Source: Bacteroides intestinalis (GTDB lineage: Bacteria; Bacteroidota; Bacteroidia; Bacteroidales; Bacteroidaceae). Taken from it: DNA of 64,000 nt. The notes beneath the pieces were generated by a model, which worked only from the letters and a program-made list of their open reading frames with translations, was not told the DNA's origin and made no database searches. Made by a program: the position numbers and the translations under genes. Shown one piece after another: positions 34,592-43,600 of the stretch. The stretch covers positions 532,170 to 596,169 of the forward strand of contig NZ_CABJDN010000005.1 in the NCBI RefSeq assembly GCF_902364365.1, read 5' to 3'. Positions within the stretch are counted from its first letter, which is position 1, and every line of letters starts with the position of its first letter.

Positions 34592-35059
34592 ATGGAAATA
34601 CTTGAATCATTACTTACCATCAATGGTAAAGACATCTATAAGGAATATCGCGCCTTTCTGGCCGAAGACAAGTCAGGAGGACACGATAACTACAACGCCC
34701 TCCTGCAAGTGCCCACCATGAAAGCCTACACCGCAGTGACATTCCGCGAGCAGAACGGCGAAAACCTGCCCGACTCCCTACCCGCCCCTCACTACGAGGC
34801 ACGCGACGTAACCTTACAATTCGGCATCTTGGCAGACACCCCGGCAGAGTGGTACACCCACTACATCGCCTTCATCAACTTCCTGAAAAGCGGATGGCTG
34901 GTGTTTGCCCTACCCGAACTGGGTACCCAATACCGCATGTATTTCAAGAGTGCCACCTCGCACGACATGTCCTCCCCGCTTACAGTAGAAGACAAAGTGT
35001 ACGGCAAGATGAAACTGAAGTTCAGAGAACCAAACCCTTATCAGGCTATTGACCTTTAA
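34592..35059 (+). CDS. Distal tail (Dit-like) protein
   Basis: The 155 residues form a beta-rich domain (LLTINGKDIYKEYRAFLAEDK; ARDVTLQFGILADTPAEWYTHY; FLKSGWLVFALPELGTQYRMYF) similar in order to the N-terminal ring domain of Dit proteins. Its position between tape measure and Tal-like genes supports the role of hub at the tail tip. Confidence 0.65.
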   Translation: MEILESLLTINGKDIYKEYRAFLAEDKSGGHDNYNALLQVPTMKAYTAVTFREQNGENLPDSLPAPHYEARDVTLQFGILADTPAEWYTHYIAFINFLKSGWLVFALPELGTQYRMYFKSATSHDMSSPLTVEDKVYGKMKLKFREPNPYQAIDL

Positions 35060-35076
35060 ACAGCAAATAAACGAGT

Positions 35077-37311
35077 ATGGAACTGAAAATATACAACCAG
35101 AACGGAAAGCTGAAACTGACCGTGAACACCGCCGACTCATCAACTTGGAACACCGAGCTGATGGCGGAGAACACAGTGTCCGCCACCTTCACCCATCCCT
35201 TCTTCGTAGCGCTGGACGTGAACGACTACGTGATGCTGAAAGGCGTAAAGTTCAGCATCAACAAGGAGTACAAGCCCAAGCAGGTGTCTACACAAGAATA
35301 CAACTACACGGTTAAGCTCTACGGCCCCGAACACGATGCGGAGCGGGTGATGTTCCTCAATCTGACGGACGGACAATATGAATTACAATTCTACCTCGAC
35401 GACAGTCCCGCGATGCACCTTCAGAGATGGATAGACAACATGAACCGTGTGTACGGCGAAAAGCGATGGAGCATGGGAAACGTTCTTGACGCCCCGAAGA
35501 AGACCGTTGAATACAACAACACAACCTGCTGGGACGCCCTCTCACTGATATCAGATGCCTTCGAGGCTGAATGGTGGACGGACGGTTTCAAAATAAACCT
35601 CACTCGTTGCGAACGTGGCGACCGCGTGGAACTGGGCTATATGCAAGGGCTCACCTCACTGACTCAATCAGAAAACAGCAGTGATGTGAAGTTTTTCACC
35701 CGCCTCTTTCCGCTGGGCAGCACCCGGAACATCGACCGCAAGCGCTATGGTTTCTCCCGGCTGCAACTCCCGAACCGGGCTAAGTATGTGGACAGAAACA
35801 CCCGATACGGGCTTTACGAATACGTGGAAGAGGCCGCATTTGCAGATATCTATCCACACTATCGCGGCACTGTCCACACCGTGCGCCAAGAGGAAAAAAC
35901 GGATGAAAACGATAAGAAGATTACAGTCTACTATTTCGACGACATCGGTATGACGTTCGACCCGAACGACTTTGAGATAGGCGGGTTAGCCAAACATATA
36001 ACCTTCCAGACAGGCGAGCTTGCCGGACGAGAGTTCGAAGTAAAATACGATTCGAAGGCGATGGAGTGGGAAATCATCAACACTTACCCTTCGGAAACAG
36101 AGCAGATACCAGGTAAAAACCTTATCCCCGCCCCCGGAGATGAATATATTCCCTGGAACTTCAGTCTGCCCACAGGGCTTGAGAAAGAAGCAGAAGCAGC
36201 GTATGAAACCGCCGTCAACAGCTATCTGGAAAAGTACAGCGAGGACATGTCTAAATATGGAGGCGAAACGGACTACACCTATATCGACAAGAACAACATC
36301 CCGTTACAGTTAGGTCAAAACGTGCGTTTGCTGAGCGACAAGTTCTTCAACGAAGGGTTCAGTGATACCCGAATCACCAAAGTTGTGCGCAAGCTGGACA
36401 ACCTGAGCATGGCCACCATAGAATGTACCAACATGGTGGGCAAAGGCTGGAAGCGAACGGTGGATGCCAGTTTGGCCCAGTTGCAATATGTGATGTCTTC
36501 AGGCAGTAACCCTTCTTCCGGAAACAGTTCCTCCACTTCAATCGAAGTCTCGGACAAGTTGAAAAAGAACATCGTTGTCAACTCTAACGATGTCGGCTAT
36601 TTCAAGAAAAAAGACGTCCTGCTTGCCGGTCAAACCTGGGAAACCATTTTCCGCAAGATGCTGTACAAGCCCATGGGCGGAGAGTTGAGCCATAGTATAT
36701 CAACTTCTGACAGTGTAGAATATGGCACAAAAAAAGGACGCATCACCTACACCGCCACCCGCAACGGACAGGGCGAGATGACCAAAGCTTTCTATGATGA
36801 CAATGAAAACAATAAGCTGGTCTTCTCAACAGAGAGCCAAGGCATTCAGACAGCCGTACGGACACTGTCGGGTACCTATACCCAACGGGAAACACATAAG
36901 GCGACAGTGGTATATGCCTCCAGCGACATACTTCCCGAAAAGACATTGACTGATATTATCACTGTGAATGTATATCGAAAATGGTTTGCAGGGGTGGTCA
37001 GTGCGATTCCTACGACGTCAGCGCAGGTACGTGCGTTGTCTGCAAGTGGGTTATTTGACGGTAGTTCATACGGATTCACGATAAGCAATTATAGGACCTT
37101 TGTCATTTGCATACCATCCGGAACAATCAAGGAGGTATCATTAGAAGAGAGGTATCAATACAACTTTATGGATTTGGATTCGGCTGCCAATCCCAAAAAA
37201 ATCAGCGTGGAAGGTGCTAACGGGTCGGCAGCAATAGAATACACCATGTATATATTCACCACTACCACAGCAAGTACCGAGACGGACAAATTTACCTTTA
37301 AAATGAATTAG
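35077..37311 (+). CDS. Tail tip hub protein, Tal/gp37-like
   Basis: The first 440 residues show the plan of siphophage tail-associated (Tal, Prophage_tail) proteins: MELKIYNQNGKLKLTVNTAD, KPKQVSTQEYNYTVKLYGPE, CWDALSLISDAFEAEWW and FPLGSTRNIDRKRYG. YIDKNNIPLQLGQNVRLLSD and ARITKVVRKL-type strands (about 400-450) close the hub. After a Ser-rich linker (near 480-495) comes a different beta domain of about 230 residues that may bind a receptor or scaffold fibres. No peptidase motif is obvious. Confidence 0.7.
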   Translation: MELKIYNQNGKLKLTVNTADSSTWNTELMAENTVSATFTHPFFVALDVNDYVMLKGVKFSINKEYKPKQVSTQEYNYTVKLYGPEHDAERVMFLNLTDGQYELQFYLDDSPAMHLQRWIDNMNRVYGEKRWSMGNVLDAPKKTVEYNNTTCWDALSLISDAFEAEWWTDGFKINLTRCERGDRVELGYMQGLTSLTQSENSSDVKFFTRLFPLGSTRNIDRKRYGFSRLQLPNRAKYVDRNTRYGLYEYVEEAAFADIYPHYRGTVHTVRQEEKTDENDKKITVYYFDDIGMTFDPNDFEIGGLAKHITFQTGELAGREFEVKYDSKAMEWEIINTYPSETEQIPGKNLIPAPGDEYIPWNFSLPTGLEKEAEAAYETAVNSYLEKYSEDMSKYGGETDYTYIDKNNIPLQLGQNVRLLSDKFFNEGFSDTRITKVVRKLDNLSMATIECTNMVGKGWKRTVDASLAQLQYVMSSGSNPSSGNSSSTSIEVSDKLKKNIVVNSNDVGYFKKKDVLLAGQTWETIFRKMLYKPMGGELSHSISTSDSVEYGTKKGRITYTATRNGQGEMTKAFYDDNENNKLVFSTESQGIQTAVRTLSGTYTQRETHKATVVYASSDILPEKTLTDIITVNVYRKWFAGVVSAIPTTSAQVRALSASGLFDGSSYGFTISNYRTFVICIPSGTIKEVSLEERYQYNFMDLDSAANPKKISVEGANGSAAIEYTMYIFTTTTASTETDKFTFKMN

Positions 37312-37313
37312 TT

Positions 37314-40097
37314 ATGGAGATAAAAGGAGACAGCTTTGCAGGTCGATACAAAAGAGTGAATGATTACCCTATTGATACTACAGATATATGGGATACATAC
37401 AATCACGCTCTTGTATATGCACGTAATACAGATAGTGTAGCGTATGTGCCTTATGCCGGGCAGATTATTTCCGTGGTGGAAGATGGGACGATTTATAAGT
37501 TGGAGAAAGATGACAGCATACCGGAAACTGACGGTAAGAAACATTTTAAACTGGTTCTTATTGGTAGCAAAAATGATAATGATGACCGCTATCTACGTCG
37601 GGATGTAGCAGAAACAGTTCAAAAGCTGATGACCTTTTTGGAAGGTATCAACGTAAAAGGTACTGCTACACTTGAAGAGATCACTTTGCTAAAGAATATG
37701 GTATCGAAGAACTTTGCTGCCGGTGGTAGTGGTTTTGGCATCTATCAGGATGCGGATGGAAACTATCATCTGGATATTGACTTCGTGGATATCAGGAAGA
37801 AATTAAATGTCGAAGAGATCCAGGTCCAACGTTCAACCTATATCGGTGGAAAACAATACAATACGGCCGCAGGTATTATCTGTAAGAAAGTGGAGGATAC
37901 AGGTGGAAGTTACAGATGCTATTTTAGCACAACAGATGCTGAGGGCAGAACAGTCAGAAATACTTTTGCAGTAGGCGACCTGGCGATCAGTGAGACTTTT
38001 GCCTTAAAAACCGGAACAACTTTTTATTGGCGTTACGTGAGTGGCTGTGGCGATGACTACATCGACTTATCCAAGACAGATTGCGCATCAGGAAGTGATG
38101 TGCCTGCGGTGGGAGACAATATCGTACAGTTGGGCAACCGGACGGATACAAGTCGTCAAGGCGCAATTGTCTGGGACAGCGTAACGGCAGGAGGTCCTTA
38201 TGTGCGGATATATAATGGAATTGGAGCTGACAAAACTTACACGATGCCGAAACCGCAAATTGATTTCAATACGGTGCTGAGTGAAATTGCGGCAAAGTTC
38301 GTAAATCAGGCAACCGGAAAGGATATCGACGAAACCATTGAAGACTTAAAAACTGATGTAGACCTTGTTAAGGAACAAACAGACAAGGAATATACACTTT
38401 GGTTTTTTGATTACGTTCCAACACTGAATAATATACCAGCTTCAGAATGGACAACAGAAGCTCTAAAAACGATGCACGACCAAGACATGTTTTATAACCG
38501 TTTGACAGGGAAAGGTTATCGCTTTGAATCAGGAGTTTGGAATGAAATTACCGACCATCTGACGTTGAAGGCTCTGGAAGATGCTGCCAAAGCGCAAGAT
38601 ACAGCCGACGGTAAGCGGCGTGTTTTTGTGGAGCAGCCTACTGATTCGCAAGAATATGATATGGGTGACATGTGGGCAAATGCAACTTATTCTGATGGTA
38701 CAGTTAAGTATAAGAATGATTCACTTGTCTGTAAGACAGCAAAGAAAGCAGGGGTAGCTTTTAGCATTTCACATTGGGAGCCTTCGTCTACTGCTACAAC
38801 GGCCTATCTTGAAAACCTTAGCGATCAGATTATACTTGCTGTGACTAATTCTAATGATGGAATAGAGGCTGCAAAAGAACTTGCCAGACAAGGTATCAGT
38901 GATGCATACGATGCTGCTCAGGATGCCTTGAAAGCATTGGGTATCGCACAAGGAGCTCAGAATGCAGCAGATAAGAATACTTCCGCTATCCAAGTGACAG
39001 AAAAATCCATTGCTGCACTTGTGGAAGGAATTCATTTCAATAGCGCAGGCAATATTACGAATATCAATACATCCGGATTAATAACCACAGCAGACTTTTC
39101 GGCACTGTATGGGAAAGAAATCGTGTATGACAAGGATGGGCATGTAGACATGACGAAGATGTCCGGTATTATCACAGAGGCTGGCTTAACAGGGATGTTT
39201 TCACAGATAGCTGATAATAAGGGTTATGTAAAAAAGGCGTATATCGACCTTTTTGTAACTGCGCTTCCTGAAGGTGGATTTCAGAGTAATGCAGTAGTCA
39301 ATGCTGACCAGATTCGCTTTAATGGCAATATTGTGGCGAATAATACTTTCGTTGTGGATACAGAGGGAAACTTAACGCTTAATAATATAACTGCTAATAA
39401 TGGCACATTTAGTGGCATATTGAACGGCGTTAGCGGCTCATTTACAGACTTCTGGGCAGAATACTCTTTGGGCGAAAGTTTCACTTCAACACATATTACC
39501 CCTGCTGCTATTCAAATAGGGAAAGACTACGACGGTAATACTTTAATGAATCTTGGAGTAGAATATGTAAGCAACACATACGGCGCAGTAATGAATTTGT
39601 GTGGAAATGTTCGCAACGTTCGAACTCTTATTAGTCTTGGTTACGGTGAAATTGACCTTACTGCAGACGGGTGGACTAGTAGCCGATTATATGCAACCTT
39701 GAGTGCAATTAATGGTCTATCATTATCTGCAGGAAGTAAGATTGCTTTTATTGATGACAACAATGCTTTAAAGAACAGATTTGGTAGTGAATATGCCTAT
39801 TTCCAAGGACTAAGTGTCAGTACGCGCATAGTTACATCATCTGGGAATATTAATACGAATGATGATTTTTTGCGCTTTACCACCCATGACAATATTACAA
39901 TGAAAATGCCATCTCCTTCATCTTGCCCCGGAAAGGTGTATTATATCAAACAGACAGATGGTAGCGTTACTTTTACGAATGGTCCGTTCGTTGCTCCTGA
40001 TGGGTGGGAACCCAAGGCTACTTATTCACTTTCCGGCACGTATGCAATGATGCTCGTGTCCGATGGTAGCTGTTGGTTCTTCTTTTATTGTGGATAG
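37314..40097 (+). CDS. Tail fibre/central appendage protein
   Basis: The 927-residue protein follows the hub gene by two bases. It has an N-terminal part with short repeats (GTATLEEITLLKNMVSK, GTTFYWRYVSGCGDDYI) and a coiled-coil and helical stretch (about 505-590: AAKELARQGISDAYDAAQDAL). A shaft-like beta region follows (NVVNADQIRFNGNIVANN-type repeats), then a C-terminal domain of about 200 residues ending LVSDGSCWFFFYCG, which may be a tip or trimerisation domain. It probably bridges the hub and the large fibre. No enzyme motif is seen. Confidence 0.65.
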   Translation: MEIKGDSFAGRYKRVNDYPIDTTDIWDTYNHALVYARNTDSVAYVPYAGQIISVVEDGTIYKLEKDDSIPETDGKKHFKLVLIGSKNDNDDRYLRRDVAETVQKLMTFLEGINVKGTATLEEITLLKNMVSKNFAAGGSGFGIYQDADGNYHLDIDFVDIRKKLNVEEIQVQRSTYIGGKQYNTAAGIICKKVEDTGGSYRCYFSTTDAEGRTVRNTFAVGDLAISETFALKTGTTFYWRYVSGCGDDYIDLSKTDCASGSDVPAVGDNIVQLGNRTDTSRQGAIVWDSVTAGGPYVRIYNGIGADKTYTMPKPQIDFNTVLSEIAAKFVNQATGKDIDETIEDLKTDVDLVKEQTDKEYTLWFFDYVPTLNNIPASEWTTEALKTMHDQDMFYNRLTGKGYRFESGVWNEITDHLTLKALEDAAKAQDTADGKRRVFVEQPTDSQEYDMGDMWANATYSDGTVKYKNDSLVCKTAKKAGVAFSISHWEPSSTATTAYLENLSDQIILAVTNSNDGIEAAKELARQGISDAYDAAQDALKALGIAQGAQNAADKNTSAIQVTEKSIAALVEGIHFNSAGNITNINTSGLITTADFSALYGKEIVYDKDGHVDMTKMSGIITEAGLTGMFSQIADNKGYVKKAYIDLFVTALPEGGFQSNAVVNADQIRFNGNIVANNTFVVDTEGNLTLNNITANNGTFSGILNGVSGSFTDFWAEYSLGESFTSTHITPAAIQIGKDYDGNTLMNLGVEYVSNTYGAVMNLCGNVRNVRTLISLGYGEIDLTADGWTSSRLYATLSAINGLSLSAGSKIAFIDDNNALKNRFGSEYAYFQGLSVSTRIVTSSGNINTNDDFLRFTTHDNITMKMPSPSSCPGKVYYIKQTDGSVTFTNGPFVAPDGWEPKATYSLSGTYAMMLVSDGSCWFFFYCG

Positions 40098-40120
40098 TTT
40101 TAATTATAATTTATAAGAAT

Positions 40121-40396
40121 ATGAAAATCAAATTTAGGCAGATCGAGGCACAGACCTCTTTCGAAGGTGGAAAACAGATTTTTGATGCTGCCGAGACAGT
40201 CGGCAATGAAATGATGTACAACGGAAGTATTCTTCTGGATATTGGATTTGAAGAGCTTGCAAAGGAAATCTATTATTCAAAAGATGAAGTAGAAATCCCG
40301 GAACGCTACTGTAAAGCTCTTGAACTTGTCGTGAAGAACTCGCGTCTTATCGCCGCCGTAAAGCGTGAAATAATAAATCAGCTAAACAGCAAGTAA
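40121..40396 (+). CDS. Small phage-type hypothetical protein
   Basis: The ATG at 40121 gives 91 residues (KIKFRQIEAQTSFEGGKQIF; LAKEIYYSKDEVEIPERYC). The longer open frame upstream overlaps the fibre gene and is not credible. It lies between two fibre genes together with the next small gene. A fibre-assembly chaperone would fit the position, but nothing specific can be shown. Confidence 0.55.
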   Translation: MKIKFRQIEAQTSFEGGKQIFDAAETVGNEMMYNGSILLDIGFEELAKEIYYSKDEVEIPERYCKALELVVKNSRLIAAVKREIINQLNSK

Positions 40397-40397
40397 G

Positions 40398-40616
40398 ATG
40401 GGATACATCAAATTCATATTGAGCACCCGTAAAACGAATGCCGATGGCAACGCCACCTATGCCCGAATCAGCCGTATCGAATCGGATATGGCTGATACAA
40501 GCATGCTCGAGACGAATTTAATAATGCATGCGCTTGCGGCCCGCGGGGGAAAAGTAATTGAAACGCTTGAATTCATATTGGACTCGAGCAGATTGGACAA
40601 CGATATATTAGGATAA
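40398..40616 (+). CDS. Small hypothetical protein between fibre genes
   Basis: The 72 residues (GYIKFILSTRKTNADGNATY; LETNLIMHALAARGGKVIE) start one base after the previous stop and end five bases before the large fibre gene, so they are translated with it. No family is recognised. Confidence 0.5.
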   Translation: MGYIKFILSTRKTNADGNATYARISRIESDMADTSMLETNLIMHALAARGGKVIETLEFILDSSRLDNDILG

Positions 40617-40621
40617 ACTGT

Positions 40622-43600
40622 ATGGACAAATTAAATAAGAATTTCCTCAAAGGCAATGTGCTTAAAGCTGAGGAGTTGAACGAGATTGTTACTAAACTGA
40701 ATGAGTTTGCCACGTGCATCAATGACAACGATGTTGAGACCAGCAAGGCGACAATTCAGAGTATAAAGAATAAGATGCTTGTCATCGGTGACACCGCAGG
40801 CACTGCCTATGATGGTGCTGCCGGCGCGGCATTGGAGCAAACCGTCAGAGAACTGGCAGGCGGAGCAGGAACCATGTATAGTGTATACGTTAGGAATAAT
40901 CTGAATTCACTGGGCTTTGCCGCACAATACGGAGAAGAATGTGTCTTGGATTTCACCTTCGTCTCCCAGTATCGGGATAATATCAATGAACCGTACAAGC
41001 CGACGGGAGAACTCGGGCTGTGTACAATCATGATAAAGAACTCGAAGTTTGCAGACTTCACCACAGTGAAGCAAATGGAAGTTTCTTCTAATGTATCCAT
41101 CAAACAGGACATAACCGAGTGGCTGACAAGCGGCAGCAACAATATCAAAATAAGTATCAAGGGAGAGAACACCGACCAGACTACGGCCCCGATCACCTAT
41201 GTTGTACAACTCACTTCATTGGGAATCAGTGCCCCTAACTTCGCTTGGTGGACCGCCTTTGCCGGGGATATTTCAATTCCAATGATTATCAACGGTAATA
41301 TCAACAAAGTGCTTCATGTCACCGTTACCGGTGATAATTACAATCAAGGCTATACCCAAAATCTGGGAACAGCCATCTATATGGATACACCTTATAACTA
41401 TGTACTTCCTCATCCCGAAGCAACCGGAATATACAATGTGAATTTCTATCTGTCCAACTCAGATAATACCATTCAGACCAAATCTGTATCGGTAAATATC
41501 ATGTGTATTGCCACATCCGGGGAAATAGTGAAACTGATGTGCGTGAATAATGTGACCTCACAACTCATCAACTGGCAGGATAATGTGGTATTTGATTATG
41601 CGATTTATGACGGACAGGCTACTCTTACAGATGCCATCTTCACCATTACGAAGGACGGAACAGAAGTGTATAGTTCTGAGAATGACACCATAGTGGCAAA
41701 CTCCAAAAACACATTTACTTATCCGATGGAGGTGGAGACGGATGACGACAGCAATTTTGAAGTCATTATAAAGGCAACCAGTGGAGAAGACGCTCTGATA
41801 GATCCGATTACGGTAGCTGTCAATAACTCACTGGGATATTCGGCTACAGCAGGTGCAGTACTCTATATCAATCCACGCACCCGTAGCAACTCGCAGACAA
41901 ACTACAAGAGTATCGTTAATGAAGTGGATAAATCAGTCATCCCCGTGACCTGGAATAACCTCAACTGGGGTAACGACGGCTGGGTGACCGATGATGACGG
42001 TGTGAAAGCACTGAAGATATTTGCACGGAGTTCGGCCGTGATAGATTACCAACCCTTTGCCACAGAACCGGCCCGCAGAGGTAAGACAATCGAAATCGAT
42101 TTCAAGATTGAGAATGCTTCGGATGCTGGAAAGAATATTATCAGCATCGCAGAAGATAAGCCGGACGGTAACCACGTTGGATTAAAGGTATCCGGTGAGA
42201 ATATCTCTCTGTTCTCACAATCTGAACACGAAAGTACTAAACAGGATGTTCCTACCGATAATGGGGTACGCCTACGCCTCACAGCAGTTATCATGCCTGA
42301 CACTTATGGTAATGCCGGCTTCAACATTGTTGCCATATACATCAACGGAAAGAAAAATCGCCAGTATACCTACGAGAGCAACGATTACTTCCGCAACACC
42401 GGCAAGATAACGTTAGGGAATGATTATGCCAATCTCTATTTATATGGATTGCGTGTGTATGACAGTGCATTGACTTCCGAGGCCGTCCAGAAGAATTACA
42501 TAAACCAGCTTGTGACGACCAGCGAGAAGCAAATGGAAAAGAATATCAATTCGGTACTGGACGGCGAAGGTGTAAACATTGACTTCAATGCCACAAAGCT
42601 GCTCTATAATGTATTTGTAGTGAACAAGCCCTTCCCTAACCTAAACAACCCTTCAGGTGTAGCAGGTGATCTGGAAGTACTCTTCAAGAACAAGCCGGAG
42701 CGGAACTTCACACTCACCAACCTGTTAATAGAAGGTCAGGGAACTTCATCAAAGAAATATCTGGAGTGGAACATCCGCTTCAAAATGAAGGGATTGAAAG
42801 ATACAGAGGGTAACAAGATAAACTCCATTGCCACGTATGCCGATGGAACGACGGACAAGAACAAAGTCCTTATGTTTGAAGGTGTGCCTAAGTCCGGGCG
42901 CCTGACAGCCAAGAAGAACTGGGCGAGTTCCATGCAGGACCACAAGGCCGGATGTGTGGCTGCATTCAATGATTTATACAAGGAAATAGGCATGAGAAAC
43001 GAGGCTATGGCCACTGATAGCGAAATACGTGTCGCGGTGTACCAAGAGCCTTTCATCGGTTTCTCAAAATCCGTCAATGAAGAAGGCCAGGACATATATA
43101 CCTGTATGGGAGAATTTACATTCGGTCCGGATAAAGGAGATGATCTTTGTTTCGGCTATGACACAGAAACTTTTCCGGCCTTGCTATCCGTGGAAGGTTC
43201 GGACAATGCGCCGTTGGGTGCGCTTTTCCGCGTTCCTTGGAACAGCGATAAACCTTACTGGGCATATAATCCGGAGGAAGAGGCTTTTCAGTATAACAAC
43301 ACTAATTGCTGGGATTTCGATGCCGGTGAACTGAATGCCGATGAAACGGAACCACTCTCTGCACAGAAATGGATAGATGCTTACAACGCCGTGTATGTAT
43401 GCAACAACCGTATCCGTCCATTCACCGGTACTCTGGATGAACTGAATGCAGCCGTAACTGAATACCGCAGTACAGGTTATGAGTACTGGATTGCCAAAAG
43501 TGGTGATGCTAACCAGTACAATCTCTACTATTATGAAGCTACCGAAGGAAAGTTCATACCCTCCGACATAGGTGATGGTGCAATAAATCTGAGAACACAG

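Noticed and set aside
30180..40097. Contractile injection system or R-type tailocin
   Set aside because: No sheath gene, no baseplate wedge or spike (VgrG, gp25-like) gene. The order tube, two-frame chaperone, long tape measure, Dit-like, Tal-like is that of flexible siphovirus tails.
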